This document shows positions 35,357 to 45,194 of a stretch of 64,000 nucleotides of DNA, piece after piece. The position numbers and the translations under genes were made by a program. The stretch is from Lachnospiraceae bacterium. GTDB lineage: Bacteria; Bacillota; Clostridia; Lachnospirales; Lachnospiraceae. Location of the stretch: assembly GCA_022791815.1 (NCBI GenBank), contig JAAVZU010000047.1, forward strand, positions 1 to 64,000. Direction: 5' to 3'. The notes under the pieces are model-generated. The model did not search any database. It saw only the letters and a program-made list of their open reading frames with translations, and was not told where the DNA came from. How positions within the stretch are numbered: the stretch's first letter is position 1; every line of letters begins with the position of its first letter.

Positions 35357-38044
35357 CTACTTCGTACCATCAAAGAAGTCAACTTCCCACACATCATTTT
35401 CAAATGCAAAAAATTCTTCTCTTCCAAGAAACAACTGATTACCCTCTCTGGCAATAGGCAGAAGGTAAAATCCCCATTGATCGTTTGCTGCAAATACAAA
35501 AAATTTCACTTCCGTATCCACAATATCATCTGTATCATCCTGTATAATATAATGTGCATACTCTGCATACATTTCCGCAATTTCCTCATACACAACAGGG
35601 CGGTATTCCCGATAGTCATTTTTATAGATATAGCGGTGCTGCAATCGGTCTGAACCGTCTTTTAGGAATAATTCCAAATGGGAAATACTTTTATTTCTTG
35701 ATAGAAAACCATACCGTTGTTCCTGATCTAAGCTATAAATCAACATTTTCTCTTGATTCTCATGTGTAAATCCAGTGACTGAATATGGTATCATCGGCAT
35801 ACAATACTCCAAAGAAACGTTGGTATATCCCATTTTGCTGGAATTTACATATTGCACTGCTCCTTTTACGCAGGCAAGCTTTAATTCTGTAATGCTGGAA
35901 GTATCATTTCCCTGATATTTAAATTCGATGTTCTTTCCTGGAATAAATTCTTTTAATGCCTCACGAAAAATATCAATTCTACAAGATTGACCTGTCAGCT
36001 TAATAATGGAATAATTGGACAGTGTATTATTTTTATAAAATTCATATAAAAATTTATTTACAATTTCATAGATATCCGCCTTCAATAACAACTCAATTTC
36101 TTTGATATTAAAAATAACATCTGGGAAACTATGATTGTATTCTAATTTTCCATTCTCATTTACAACCAGATTCCATCTTTCGATACGGGTAATCTTCAAA
36201 TCCTCGTCCTCTTCTTCATAATTGGATTGAAAGCGGTTTCGGATAATACTGTCACTCATATAAAACTGTTTTTTCATTTGGTCTGCTATATCAAATAGGA
36301 AATAAAAATTATTTTTTACCATAAAATATTCTTCTCTGGTCCGATTTTCATACTGTTTAAATTTAGTTGGTATAATCTGTTCTGCCAAGTCATACTCTCT
36401 CTCCAACTTTTCATATACTTTTTCCTTTCCAAATTCATCTACGTAACGGAAAACATCTTCTGTTGGCACTGTAATTAAATCGTTAATTTTAACCGTTTTT
36501 TGAGTGGTATAATAAGTTGCAAACATAATTTTTATATATTGCATAATACGATATGTAATATTATTACCACCAAAGTTTGTATCACCATTTTCATAAGTAG
36601 TTCGTATTGCCACATCATAAGCTACCGCATCATTGTGAATAGAAAAAGAACAGGAGGATAAGTCTGTGGTTCCTCCACCACAATCAATAATCAAGGCAGA
36701 TAGTATCTCATTATCATAATATCTCTGTTTTTCTATTAAATTTGCTATAGTGTTATAAACTACTGCCGTTCCTTCATCTAACATCTGCTCTGTGTTAATC
36801 TCGTATTCTGGCAACACATCCCGAAACATTTTGCTAAATTGAGCTTTCAGTTTTACAGGACTAGTTAAATGTAATTTTCGGAATTTACATTTAAATCTCT
36901 GTTCTGCACAACGGATCACATACAATAAGTACTCCCGGATCATTTCTTTTCGGCACACAGTCGCTACATGCCCCTGCTTGTCCGTAATTTCCTGCTGTAA
37001 TTCATAGCTGTTTACCCAACGTTTTATCTCATAAAAAATACTAAAGGTTTCATCATAATATTTGATCTTATTTGCTTTTTTTGCTTCATAACCGAATTGG
37101 TATTCTATATTTTCTAGGTCACTACAATCCAGTATACTTACAACAGTAGGCAATAAGGGACTCCATTCTTTCTCTTTCTTTGTGGTATCTAAAAATTGAA
37201 CAATATTGATTGCATCTAAAACACTGCCACCATTCAAAATATCCTGGCTATTGGTATTGGCAACGTAATGATAATCCAAAAATGTCCCTGCTGTTGTGTT
37301 AGAAGTTCCAAAGTCAATGGAAAGGATTGCCCCTGTTTCTTCCGCTGAACGGACTTCAATATCGACTAGTGGTATCTTATAATAATGTAACACCGAAATA
37401 TTTTGCTGCTTTATATCATAGTAAGCATTATATAGATAATCAGATTCCTTTTTTTCAAAATATAATAAGGAATAATGGCGGTGATTTTTCATTTGCAGCC
37501 CTATATCCCGTCCCTTGCATAAGTAATATTTCTGAGGTGATTTGCCATTCCCCACTAAATTAAATATGCCACAAAGTTCATTGTCTTCTCCCACTAACAA
37601 CACATTGGATTCTCCCAGTCTGTTCACAACCGCCTTACTGATATCATCCTTTTTCTGGTGATCAATCTCTACTTGATAGCGGTCATACAGAGACATATCC
37701 AAATCGCTGTATACAATAAACCGGGCAGGATTCCGAATGGTTCCCTCATCCTTTAGAACACTGCCCAGTTTTTTCTTTATCACTTCTTCAATTCTCTCAA
37801 ATCCGCCCTCACAAAACTTGTGAATTAAGAGGGTTTCTTTCTCTCCCCTGTATCGTATAATCGTTTCAATCAACTCATAGCGGTTCAAAGGATTTGTGAT
37901 TCCTTTTATTATTTTTTCTTTATTGCATATCTCCCGTAACTGAAAGGTTGTCATTTCTTCCAACTCTTTTTCCCGATATGTCCGGCTGCGGTTTACAACT
38001 GGTTTATTATCTAGGTTTAAAGTGTAACTAGGTTTTTTTTTCAT
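35357..38044 (-). CDS. DnaK/actin-like ATPase with N-terminal extension
   Basis: 895 residues. The first about 110 include a SAP-like helix pair (ELEEMTTFQLREICNKEKI). The actin/Hsp70 ATPase core starts at about 240: phosphate-1 ILSIDFGTSNTTAGT, phosphate-2 LIIDCGGGTTDLSSCSF near 455, and adenosine motif IIKLTGQSCRIDIF near 690. There is no usual DnaK substrate-binding domain; the C-terminus is a unique beta-rich part with FFVFAANDQWGFYLLP. It lies inside baseplate module B, and a J-domain gene heads the whole locus (52778-53152), so the two may form a chaperone pair for assembly or recycling of sheath parts. That pairing is inference. Confidence 0.8.
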   Translation of the reverse strand: MKKKPSYTLNLDNKPVVNRSRTYREKELEEMTTFQLREICNKEKIIKGITNPLNRYELIETIIRYRGEKETLLIHKFCEGGFERIEEVIKKKLGSVLKDEGTIRNPARFIVYSDLDMSLYDRYQVEIDHQKKDDISKAVVNRLGESNVLLVGEDNELCGIFNLVGNGKSPQKYYLCKGRDIGLQMKNHRHYSLLYFEKKESDYLYNAYYDIKQQNISVLHYYKIPLVDIEVRSAEETGAILSIDFGTSNTTAGTFLDYHYVANTNSQDILNGGSVLDAINIVQFLDTTKKEKEWSPLLPTVVSILDCSDLENIEYQFGYEAKKANKIKYYDETFSIFYEIKRWVNSYELQQEITDKQGHVATVCRKEMIREYLLYVIRCAEQRFKCKFRKLHLTSPVKLKAQFSKMFRDVLPEYEINTEQMLDEGTAVVYNTIANLIEKQRYYDNEILSALIIDCGGGTTDLSSCSFSIHNDAVAYDVAIRTTYENGDTNFGGNNITYRIMQYIKIMFATYYTTQKTVKINDLITVPTEDVFRYVDEFGKEKVYEKLEREYDLAEQIIPTKFKQYENRTREEYFMVKNNFYFLFDIADQMKKQFYMSDSIIRNRFQSNYEEEDEDLKITRIERWNLVVNENGKLEYNHSFPDVIFNIKEIELLLKADIYEIVNKFLYEFYKNNTLSNYSIIKLTGQSCRIDIFREALKEFIPGKNIEFKYQGNDTSSITELKLACVKGAVQYVNSSKMGYTNVSLEYCMPMIPYSVTGFTHENQEKMLIYSLDQEQRYGFLSRNKSISHLELFLKDGSDRLQHRYIYKNDYREYRPVVYEEIAEMYAEYAHYIIQDDTDDIVDTEVKFFVFAANDQWGFYLLPIAREGNQLFLGREEFFAFENDVWEVDFFDGTK

Positions 38045-38056
38045 ATTTCTTCTCCT

Positions 38057-38764
38057 TTAATACAACGCAATTTTCCCAACCATCATGGTTTCATTTACTC
38101 CAATAATACCAAAATGGTTACTCCAATAAACACGGCAGCTATATTCCAGTGGTAAAAACATTCTCTTTAGAAATTCCATCTGTTTTTCATATTTTTCTTT
38201 TTGTTTCTTTCCTGCATAGATTAGTATTTCTGACTTTTCCAAATGATTGGTGTAGATATAACTATCTGGAAATACATAAGTAATGGCTTCTTTTAGGGAA
38301 TGTATCTGGTGTCCCAGATGATACTCGTCAATAATTTTATGTGCAACAAATTCTTTTTGTTCTAAGGAAAACTCCTGCCAGTACTCTCTCATCTCTTCTC
38401 CAAATCTTTCGGCTTCTATTTCTTCTTCCACAAAAATGCGGAGAAATTCCCTAAGATTTAGCCCATGATTTACATCTACTTTTGCTAGCAGATGAATACA
38501 CCAATTAAAAATGATTTCTTTTAATTCCTTATCTTCATCGTAATCCAGCGAAAACATATTTTTAAATATTTCATGATAACGGTAATATGGATTAATTTCT
38601 ACCTCTACTTCCCTGTCTGGATCTTCATTTACCAGTAATTCATTAATTGATTGAAAAGCCATCTCCATATATGGAGAGTATTCTTTAGCTAAAATAAAAT
38701 ATAATTGGTTTTCATTTATTCCTAGCCTTCTTGCTTTTATCACAGTATCCCATACATAATTCAT
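38057..38764 (-). CDS. Conserved baseplate-module protein with PYxRYHEIFK motif, module B
   Basis: 235 residues with GAGGTGGGTT-ATG. Paralogue of 9966-10655: EYSPYMEMAFQSINELL, EINPYYRYHEIFKNMF, FPDSYIYTNH and a C-terminal YWSNHFGIIGVNETMM. It ends 13 bases before the DnaK-like gene and follows the 429-residue protein by 22 bases. Proposed wedge partner of that protein. Confidence 0.55.
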   Translation of the reverse strand: MNYVWDTVIKARRLGINENQLYFILAKEYSPYMEMAFQSINELLVNEDPDREVEVEINPYYRYHEIFKNMFSLDYDEDKELKEIIFNWCIHLLAKVDVNHGLNLREFLRIFVEEEIEAERFGEEMREYWQEFSLEQKEFVAHKIIDEYHLGHQIHSLKEAITYVFPDSYIYTNHLEKSEILIYAGKKQKEKYEKQMEFLKRMFLPLEYSCRVYWSNHFGIIGVNETMMVGKIALY

Positions 38765-38785
38765 AACCCACCTCTTAATCTTAAC

Positions 38786-40075
38786 CTAGGACACACTCTC
38801 ACTGTTCCCAGCCAACATACCAACACACTCATATTCAGGAAAATAATTTTGCAGTTCTCCAATTAGAAAGCTCATTAAATCCCTAGACAGATAACTTTCC
38901 TGTTTGGCTTTCAATGTTACTCTTAATTGTTTTCGTTTTACATCAGTCCGAATATCATCCTCAATAAAATAGTTTATATTATACGTTTCTTTTTTATATT
39001 CAATGTTATCTATAATATTAATATTTATTATATCAAATTCATTTGAAATCTCATAAGATTTTAAAAGCCGTACCAGTTCTGCTTTGCTACGAATTACTCT
39101 CTTTTGGCATCTAGAAAAACCGACCATAAAACTATCTATATTCCCATTTGAATATACTGGATATTCATAGTCATAATGGATATCTGGATTTTTATCATGA
39201 AACTTATACACTGGCCAGCTTGACATGTTTTCTTCTGTTATGACAATTGAAATTGTATGTTTTCCTCGAATCACATAACCATCATGATCCTGTTCAAAGC
39301 ACACAATATATCTATATACCGATTCTCCATCATCCAAAGAAAAGGTATGCTGAAAACGCAGGCTCTCACCTGTAGCTATAGGGAAGTTTGCACTAGTTAA
39401 ATAGGTTTCTTCTAAATTCCAAAATGGAATTAAACTACTATAATTAATTGCATCCAAATGTCCCAGTGATAATATAATATCCATCACCTTTTCCTCTTCT
39501 CCTAATTCCACCTTTTCTGCCAGAACATAATCATAATATTTTGATAAATAGGGAGCATTCACCGATACCCATTCCATATTATTTTGCTGATAATACTGAT
39601 ATAGCATTTTTATCTTATGCAAATATTTATCTGATTTTTTAAGTCTAATCTTTATTGGATATTTTTTTACATCTGTTACTAAAACTCCATCATATACTTG
39701 ATTAAAATCTAACTTCTCCAGTTTTAAAAAATCTTCTTTTAAATAAGTGGTTCCTAGTACTATTTTTTGATTTTGTTCCATTTTCTCTCTTAATTCATTT
39801 GTGGTAACCTCTGTTTTTTGTATATCACTCTTGTCCATCGGGAACATAAAATCATCTAAGTAATCATATTTCTCCTTATCTTGTAAGGTCACATAAATTT
39901 TTTTTCTCTGTTCATCCAAATTTAATTCTTCAAATACTCTTTGGTGTATTTTTTCATACATATAATCTGTGTAGTCTATCATACCTGAGAAAACAAAATT
40001 TAATGTTTCTTTTAGCAACTTTTTCTTTTCTAAATCAGTCACCTTATTTAGATTATTTTTTATTTGTTCTTTCAT
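38786..40075 (-). CDS. Large conserved baseplate-module protein, module B
   Basis: 429 residues. Paralogue of 8688-9950, with the N-terminal TDLEKKKLLKETLNFVFSGM helix, KEKYDYLDDFMFP, a central acidic beta domain (FQHTFSLDDGESVYRYIVC), and RSKAELVRLLKSYEI near the end. No named family recognised. It is the first gene of module B after the membrane signalling genes. TssF/gp6-like function is a hypothesis from size and context. Confidence 0.55.
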   Translation of the reverse strand: MKEQIKNNLNKVTDLEKKKLLKETLNFVFSGMIDYTDYMYEKIHQRVFEELNLDEQRKKIYVTLQDKEKYDYLDDFMFPMDKSDIQKTEVTTNELREKMEQNQKIVLGTTYLKEDFLKLEKLDFNQVYDGVLVTDVKKYPIKIRLKKSDKYLHKIKMLYQYYQQNNMEWVSVNAPYLSKYYDYVLAEKVELGEEEKVMDIILSLGHLDAINYSSLIPFWNLEETYLTSANFPIATGESLRFQHTFSLDDGESVYRYIVCFEQDHDGYVIRGKHTISIVITEENMSSWPVYKFHDKNPDIHYDYEYPVYSNGNIDSFMVGFSRCQKRVIRSKAELVRLLKSYEISNEFDIININIIDNIEYKKETYNINYFIEDDIRTDVKRKQLRVTLKAKQESYLSRDLMSFLIGELQNYFPEYECVGMLAGNSESVS

Positions 40076-40107
40076 AAACTAACCCTTTTTCTACTGAATC
40101 TTTGTCC

Positions 40108-42231
40108 TCAATTATCCTTATTATCCTTTTCTTTTTTCACTTTCTCTTCTTCTTTTTCTATTTTTTTTGTTATAACTTCCAATTTGTCTTCAATTTCCAA
40201 ACTCTTATTTGTCATTCCTGCACTCTCATACAAGATCTGGGCTTTCTCAAATAAACTTTTAGCCTTTTCATATTTCTTGCTGTTATAAGCTTGTTTTGCC
40301 TGTTCTTCATATTCTTTTGCTGCTATAATGTCATCAATTTTTTGCATCATTTCCTTACATTCTGATGCCTTTGTATCATTTTTTAATTTTTCATATTTTG
40401 TTTTTGCTGCTTTATATTTCGTTTTTGCTGCTTCATAATTCTCTGATTCAAACAAGCTCTCTGCCTCATTAAAAACATTTAACGCATTTGCTTCTGCTTT
40501 TTGAATTTTATTTTCTTCTACTTTATCTTGAATTTCAGAAGAACTATTCTTGCAGGCATTTGCTGCTTCACTATTTCCAGCCTTGTTATACGCTTTCTGT
40601 GCTTTATCTAGTGCATCCAAAGCATCTGCATATTTTCCTTTTTTTCTTGCTGTATTTGCCTTATCCGTCCATGCTTCACCTATAATGGTATTCTTAAATT
40701 CACTTAATTTGCCAAGTAAAGTATTTATTTTACTTTTTAAGTTTTCATCCAACATATTTGATGCTTCAAATTTAGTAAGATAGTTTTCCAAATCCCGGCT
40801 ATTTTGTCCCAGAATATCATCATTCTGAAAATTATATACTAAATTCTTTTTTGCTGACTTCACATACTCTTCTGTATTATCCAGTGCCTTATTATATTGG
40901 CTGTCAATTTTATTATAAATATTTTCTAATTTGGCATTTAACATAACCGATGCAAAATTTTGTTCATATTTTGCTATTACATTTTCAAAACTTTCCTTTG
41001 CTTCCTCATTTAAGTAATCAAAATTAACAGATTCAGAAACAGATATTTTGTAATCGTCCCCTTCCATCTCTCCTTTTTGCAATTGCTGTTCAATATATTT
41101 CTTTCCTTTTGCAATTCCTAATAATCTGGCATATTCCTTATACAAATCCATATATACAATTTCATCTTCTGCTTCTAATGACTGAATACTTTGCATAAGA
41201 TTATATGCTTCTATGTAAGGTTTGGCAGCTTTCACAATTGCCTTTTTACTATCATCAGAAGACTGAAAATTTTCATAACTGGAGGCTCCCTGTTTTAATG
41301 AATTAGTCTCTTCCAATATTTTTCCATTCCTATCTACATCAATGATACCTTCATCAATCTGAGTCCACATTTGCTTTATTTTATTTTGTTTCTTAACATT
41401 CCGCACTGTCATTGTAATTCCCAAAATCATAGCTAACATAAAGATTGGAATACAAATTGCAACAACACGTCTGATAATTTTCTCTTTTTTAGGATTTTTA
41501 TATACTTTATTGATATAAATACAGGCAATGGTATAATTGGATATCCATTTCATTCTCTGACTTAGAATAATATCTTCTATATTTGTACATACATCTTCTG
41601 GCTCATTTGCTTCTTCTGTTGCATCCAATAACTCTGCTACTCCTGTATTCTCCCAAATTCCTCTTGTACATAAAGTAATTATGTCACCATCTTCCAGTTT
41701 TATCTTCGGAGAGATATAAGGTGCAAACCTTCCTGGCTGTCCAAGATAACAATATAAGTTATGCCTTTCCTCATGTTCCTCTATCATATCTAGTGGAATT
41801 TCACCTTGTTCCGCCATATTTTGACTAAGAGACTGATCTTTACTCTGATTTATAATTTTGTTATTTCTGATATGATGTAATCTTGCATTTCCAATATTTA
41901 CATAACGTATTTTTTTATAATTTGTAACTACAATTAACATGCTGGCTTCCAGCCGTATATCATGAGATTCTTTTAAAAGTTCTTTATGTGCAGCTAATGC
42001 ATAACGTTTCATTAAACCTTTTGACATACCACTTCGGGAATAGAAACGATCCATTACTGCACTAACCGCCAATTGGGCACTCTGCCTTTTTTTCTCATCA
42101 TCAATTCCATCTGCAATACAATAGCATGCATAATCCTGTAACTCCACAAATGCAAAATAATCTGCATTTCGCAGGAAACTACCTGGTTCTGAAATAAATT
42201 TTGTCTTAAATACTGAATTCTCTTTTCTCAT
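40108..42231 (-). CDS. Membrane protein with catalytically dead PP2C domain and coiled-coil/TPR tail
   Basis: 707 residues. Residues 1-240 follow the PP2C fold, but key residues are lost: IADGIDD in place of DGxGG, NIGNARLH in place of VGDxR, LCTRGIW in place of CSDG, and WISNYTIAC at the DN position. A membrane helix (VAICIPIFMLAMILGITM) at about 255-275 is followed by about 430 residues of helical repeats (YADALDALDKAQKAYNKAG, NYEAAKTKYKAAKTKYEKL) resembling TPR. It directly follows the active membrane PP2C gene. It may act as a phospho-protein sensor or scaffold in the membrane platform. Confidence 0.75.
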   Translation of the reverse strand: MRKENSVFKTKFISEPGSFLRNADYFAFVELQDYACYCIADGIDDEKKRQSAQLAVSAVMDRFYSRSGMSKGLMKRYALAAHKELLKESHDIRLEASMLIVVTNYKKIRYVNIGNARLHHIRNNKIINQSKDQSLSQNMAEQGEIPLDMIEEHEERHNLYCYLGQPGRFAPYISPKIKLEDGDIITLCTRGIWENTGVAELLDATEEANEPEDVCTNIEDIILSQRMKWISNYTIACIYINKVYKNPKKEKIIRRVVAICIPIFMLAMILGITMTVRNVKKQNKIKQMWTQIDEGIIDVDRNGKILEETNSLKQGASSYENFQSSDDSKKAIVKAAKPYIEAYNLMQSIQSLEAEDEIVYMDLYKEYARLLGIAKGKKYIEQQLQKGEMEGDDYKISVSESVNFDYLNEEAKESFENVIAKYEQNFASVMLNAKLENIYNKIDSQYNKALDNTEEYVKSAKKNLVYNFQNDDILGQNSRDLENYLTKFEASNMLDENLKSKINTLLGKLSEFKNTIIGEAWTDKANTARKKGKYADALDALDKAQKAYNKAGNSEAANACKNSSSEIQDKVEENKIQKAEANALNVFNEAESLFESENYEAAKTKYKAAKTKYEKLKNDTKASECKEMMQKIDDIIAAKEYEEQAKQAYNSKKYEKAKSLFEKAQILYESAGMTNKSLEIEDKLEVITKKIEKEEEKVKKEKDNKDN

Positions 42232-42248
42232 TGTTTACACCTATATCT

Positions 42249-43082
42249 TTACTTCACTTTAATTACTACTACAGTTGCATTATCTTTACTTTTTACTTTT
42301 TTTATTTTTATTGCCTCGATAATTCTCTCTGCAATATCATTGGCTGTACCTTTTTGTGCCAAGATTGTCTCTAATTCAATCTGATTTAACGTTTCCACTC
42401 CATCAGAATACAACAATACCTTGTCCCCTTTTTGCAGAGTAATAGGCTGTTCACACACTTGCCCACCCTCAAAGCCGTCAAACCCCACATAATTCATAAG
42501 GCGTCTTTTTTGTGGATGATTCATCGCCTCTTCCCGATTAATTTTTCCTGATAGGAATTGCTCTTCCAGCCAATTTTCCACATTTTCCTTTCGATTAACA
42601 GCAATTAACCTATTTTTTCTATATACAGCTATATTGCTGTCTCCCACAGAAAACCAATACATTTGATTTTTGTTAATCACTACAGATACCACAGTTGTTC
42701 CACAAGGTGTATCTTCAAATTTCTTTCGGATTTCAAAATTTGATTTTTGTGCTGCTGACTGAAAAAAGTAATTTACATTTCCAGTCAGGTTATTTTTCTT
42801 AAATTCACGTAAAAAAGTATTCACTGTGATTTTGCTGGCAATATCACCATTAAGATATCCTCCTATTCCATCTGCCACTACAGCAAACAGACCATAATCT
42901 TTTTGATAAGACCCAAAAGAATCATCCTGTTTTTCCCTAGTTCCAATATATTGTCCATTCCCTAATTCCAATTCTTCTTTCCTATTAGGAAATAAGCTTT
43001 CCCTTCGCAAGTATATACTAATACACACTAACATTGTGAGTATCACAAGCAATATAATCCCAATGCCAACTGTACTTATCAT
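42249..43082 (-). CDS. Membrane-anchored PP2C phosphatase
   Basis: 277 residues from the ATG at 43082 (GGAGAGGAATC just upstream), whose ATGA overlaps the stop of the FHA gene before it. An N-terminal membrane helix (IIIGIGII-type, ILLVILTMLVCISIYL) is followed by a complete PP2C domain: KQDDSFG, VADGIGG, SVGDSNIAVY, LLYSDGVE and KDNATVVVI. Metal-binding residues are all present, in contrast to the next gene. The catalytic domain should face the cytosol. Confidence 0.85.
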   Translation of the reverse strand: MISTVGIGIILLVILTMLVCISIYLRRESLFPNRKEELELGNGQYIGTREKQDDSFGSYQKDYGLFAVVADGIGGYLNGDIASKITVNTFLREFKKNNLTGNVNYFFQSAAQKSNFEIRKKFEDTPCGTTVVSVVINKNQMYWFSVGDSNIAVYRKNRLIAVNRKENVENWLEEQFLSGKINREEAMNHPQKRRLMNYVGFDGFEGGQVCEQPITLQKGDKVLLYSDGVETLNQIELETILAQKGTANDIAERIIEAIKIKKVKSKDNATVVVIKVK

Positions 43083-43597
43083 GATTCCTCTCCATTTTCC
43101 CACTCAAAATGCTCACCACATAGTGGAATGAAAATAAATTTACTGTTTCCCATTTCAATGATAGAAAAAGCTTGTAACTCTACTGGTGTATATACTGCTT
43201 CGTTATTGTGATATGCTAAACCAGAAGAATCCCCTGGAAGTAAATATGCTGTTCTATTTTTTCTGTCATAAGAAATTGCTGCATGGTTGATTCTTGAAAT
43301 TGCATTATCTCCAATTATCTGGATATGCATATTATCTGCTCTTCCAATAAAGTTTTTGCCAGCTTTAATCTTATAATCTTTTCCATATTGGGGACCTTCA
43401 ATACATACAATCCAGCCTACTACTGGATCAAACTCACCATTACTTGTAGTTAATGGCATTGTCTTATCCGGATCATCCACTAATATTCGTCTATCCTTTG
43501 CATTTGCCTTATCTAGTTCTGTATTACAATATGGACAGGTGTCTCCATATTTTCTAGCACTAAACATATGTCCATTTACACATCTATTTAATCCCAT
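43079..43597 (-). CDS. FHA-domain protein with N-terminal zinc ribbon
   Basis: 172 residues behind GAGGAGAAATTACT-ATG. N-terminal zinc-ribbon-like CVNGHMFSARKYGDTCPYC (about 6-24), a DDPDKTMPLTTSNG linker that could be a kinase target, then an FHA domain (about 60-160) with NFIGRADNMHIQI and ISRINHAAISYD carrying the usual Arg, Ser and His. Translationally coupled to the membrane PP2C gene that follows. Comparable to Fha1-type regulators of T6SS by domain and context. Confidence 0.8.
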   Translation of the reverse strand: MGLNRCVNGHMFSARKYGDTCPYCNTELDKANAKDRRILVDDPDKTMPLTTSNGEFDPVVGWIVCIEGPQYGKDYKIKAGKNFIGRADNMHIQIIGDNAISRINHAAISYDRKNRTAYLLPGDSSGLAYHNNEAVYTPVELQAFSIIEMGNSKFIFIPLCGEHFEWENGEES

Positions 43598-43610
43598 AGT
43601 AATTTCTCCT

Positions 43611-44186
43611 CTATTTTACTTGTAATATAGTCTTTCCAATATAAATAAAATCTCCAGATTCTAATTGTATAGGCTCCGATTTTGTTAAATACTGCAATTC
43701 ATTTTTATTTGCTTTTTGCACTGCGGTACCTTGTTCCGAGTCAAAATCCTCAATAAACCAGTTACCATTTGTATAATTTAGTAATGCATGTTCATTAGAA
43801 ATTAATGCGGATAATGCTGTATCTGAAAGGTCAATATCTACCGTTTGCTCTTTTGTATTTTTACCAATTAGAAGACCTGCTTTTCCTTCAATGTTCCATT
43901 GCTTAAGAACCTGATACTCATCATTTAATAAAATTACCTTCCGGATCTGATTATAATTTTCCTGCATCATTTCTATTGGTGTGGCAACCACTAAATTTTT
44001 TGTTGCTTTTACATAAATAAACCACATATAAATACAGGCAAACATAATAAGAATTGCTGCATATATAATTTTTGTAGTTTGCTTAGTATTCATATAGGCA
44101 ATCACAACAAATAATGCACCAATTGCTGCCCAGACCAGATTATCAATTATACTCATAATCCCATATTTTCTATTATTCCTATTCAT
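43611..44186 (-). CDS. Two-helix membrane FHA-domain protein
   Basis: 191 residues. Two membrane helices near the N-terminus (LVWAAIGALFVVIAYMN and IIYAAILIMFACIYMWFIYV), then a cytosolic FHA domain: GLLIGKNTKEQTVDIDLSD, LISNEHALLNY and IEDFDSEQGTAVQ. First gene after the tube-gene terminator. It could tether phosphorylated partners to the membrane. Confidence 0.75.
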   Translation of the reverse strand: MNRNNRKYGIMSIIDNLVWAAIGALFVVIAYMNTKQTTKIIYAAILIMFACIYMWFIYVKATKNLVVATPIEMMQENYNQIRKVILLNDEYQVLKQWNIEGKAGLLIGKNTKEQTVDIDLSDTALSALISNEHALLNYTNGNWFIEDFDSEQGTAVQKANKNELQYLTKSEPIQLESGDFIYIGKTILQVK

Positions 44187-44217
44187 TTCACACTACCATT
44201 TCTTTCTTAGTTACAAA

Positions 44218-44260
44218 AAACCCGTAATATCATAAATAATCGCTATCATATTACGGGTTT
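44218..44260 (-). terminator. Rho-independent terminator after the tube genes
   Basis: On the minus strand a 13-bp stem (AAACCCGTAATAT at 44218-44230 against ATATTACGGGTTT at 44248-44260) runs into a U-rich tail. It lies between the second tube-like gene and the FHA gene, so it would lower expression of downstream genes relative to sheath and tube. Confidence 0.8.
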
Positions 44261-44287
44261 CATGTTGTTTTTATGTACATTTACTCC

Positions 44288-44698
44288 TTATGCGCCAAAT
44301 CCACCTGTAATAGCTAAATCTGTTAGATTATCCTTCTTCTGTCTCGCAATCAAGGTAAAGTGACCTATTCCCTGTTCAATATCAAAATCTTCTGTATAAT
44401 CTACAACAAAAGCTTTTGTTAAAACATATTGTCTTACGACCTGTCCCTGTGATACAGTTTTAATTGTTATGTTCCGGTAACAATTTGCATCAGTGGCTGC
44501 TACTCTGGACCATTCTTCAATTTTTATAGTTGATTCTGCACCTCCAAGTACGGTCAAAATCTTTCCTTTAATCTCTACTGTAGCAGACAAGCTAGATGTC
44601 CTAGCATTGGAATCCTCTGGTACTTCCGATAGAAAACGAAAGGATTCAATTTCTTTTTCTGTTAATTGAATACCATCAATGTCAACTCTTACGCCCAT
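44288..44698 (-). CDS. Tube-like (Hcp-like) protein 2
   Basis: 136 residues. Same fold pattern as the preceding gene: FRFLSEVPEDSNARTSSL, a beta-strand VEIKGKILTVL, IEEWSRVAATDANCYRNITI and a terminal DIEQGIGHFTLIARQKKDN strand. All-beta, no Cys pair, no signal peptide. Two different tube subunits suggest separate tube and tube-initiator (or tube-cap) roles, as in some eCIS. Family call is from size, pairing and sheath adjacency. Confidence 0.6.
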   Translation of the reverse strand: MGVRVDIDGIQLTEKEIESFRFLSEVPEDSNARTSSLSATVEIKGKILTVLGGAESTIKIEEWSRVAATDANCYRNITIKTVSQGQVVRQYVLTKAFVVDYTEDFDIEQGIGHFTLIARQKKDNLTDLAITGGFGA

Positions 44699-44717
44699 TT
44701 ATAACACTCCTTTTCTC

Positions 44718-45134
44718 TTAAAAATTACCATTACACTTATATTCTTTGTTGCGGTCCTTTTTCTGTCTTAACAACAAGTCAAAAGTGCCTACACCAGTTT
44801 CATTATCAAATGATTCTTCGTATGACACAACAAAGGCATTATTCATTTCTACAGAACGTACTGTTGTTGATGCATGTACATATTCTACAGTAACCATTCC
44901 ATAACAAGTTGCCTCTTCTACTGGAATCATTGACCATTTTGCAAGTTGCAATGTTGGATCGCCACTGATTTCTTCTGCAATGATTCTTCCCTTTACCTGT
45001 AGTCCAATTGCCAAATCATTGGAACGAGCATTACTGTCGTCTGGTGTGTCTGAAATCAGTTTTACTGATGTTACAATTGTGTCATCCAGTTTAAAAGAAC
45101 CTGGACCGCCTGATACGTTTAATGAAAATCCCAT
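44718..45134 (-). CDS. Tube-like (Hcp-like) protein 1
   Basis: 138 residues from the ATG at 45134, 7 bases after AGGAGG; the longer frame to 45191 is unlikely. All-beta: SVKLISDTPDDSNARSNDLA, LQVKGRIIAEEISG, LAKWSMIPVEEATCYGMVTV and VGTFDLLLRQKKDRN. Paralogous to the next gene. It follows the sheath gene by 60 bases, the normal sheath-tube order of contractile tails. Confidence 0.65.
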   Translation of the reverse strand: MGFSLNVSGGPGSFKLDDTIVTSVKLISDTPDDSNARSNDLAIGLQVKGRIIAEEISGDPTLQLAKWSMIPVEEATCYGMVTVEYVHASTTVRSVEMNNAFVVSYEESFDNETGVGTFDLLLRQKKDRNKEYKCNGNF

Positions 45135-45194
45135 TTTCATTCCTCCTAATCTTAATTTATTTATGATAAACAACATAATGTTGTTAATCATCCA

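Noticed and set aside
45135..45191. Longer start of tube protein 1 at 45191
   Set aside because: AGGAGG lies immediately before the ATG at 45134, and the extra residues are hydrophobic and not shared with tube protein 2.
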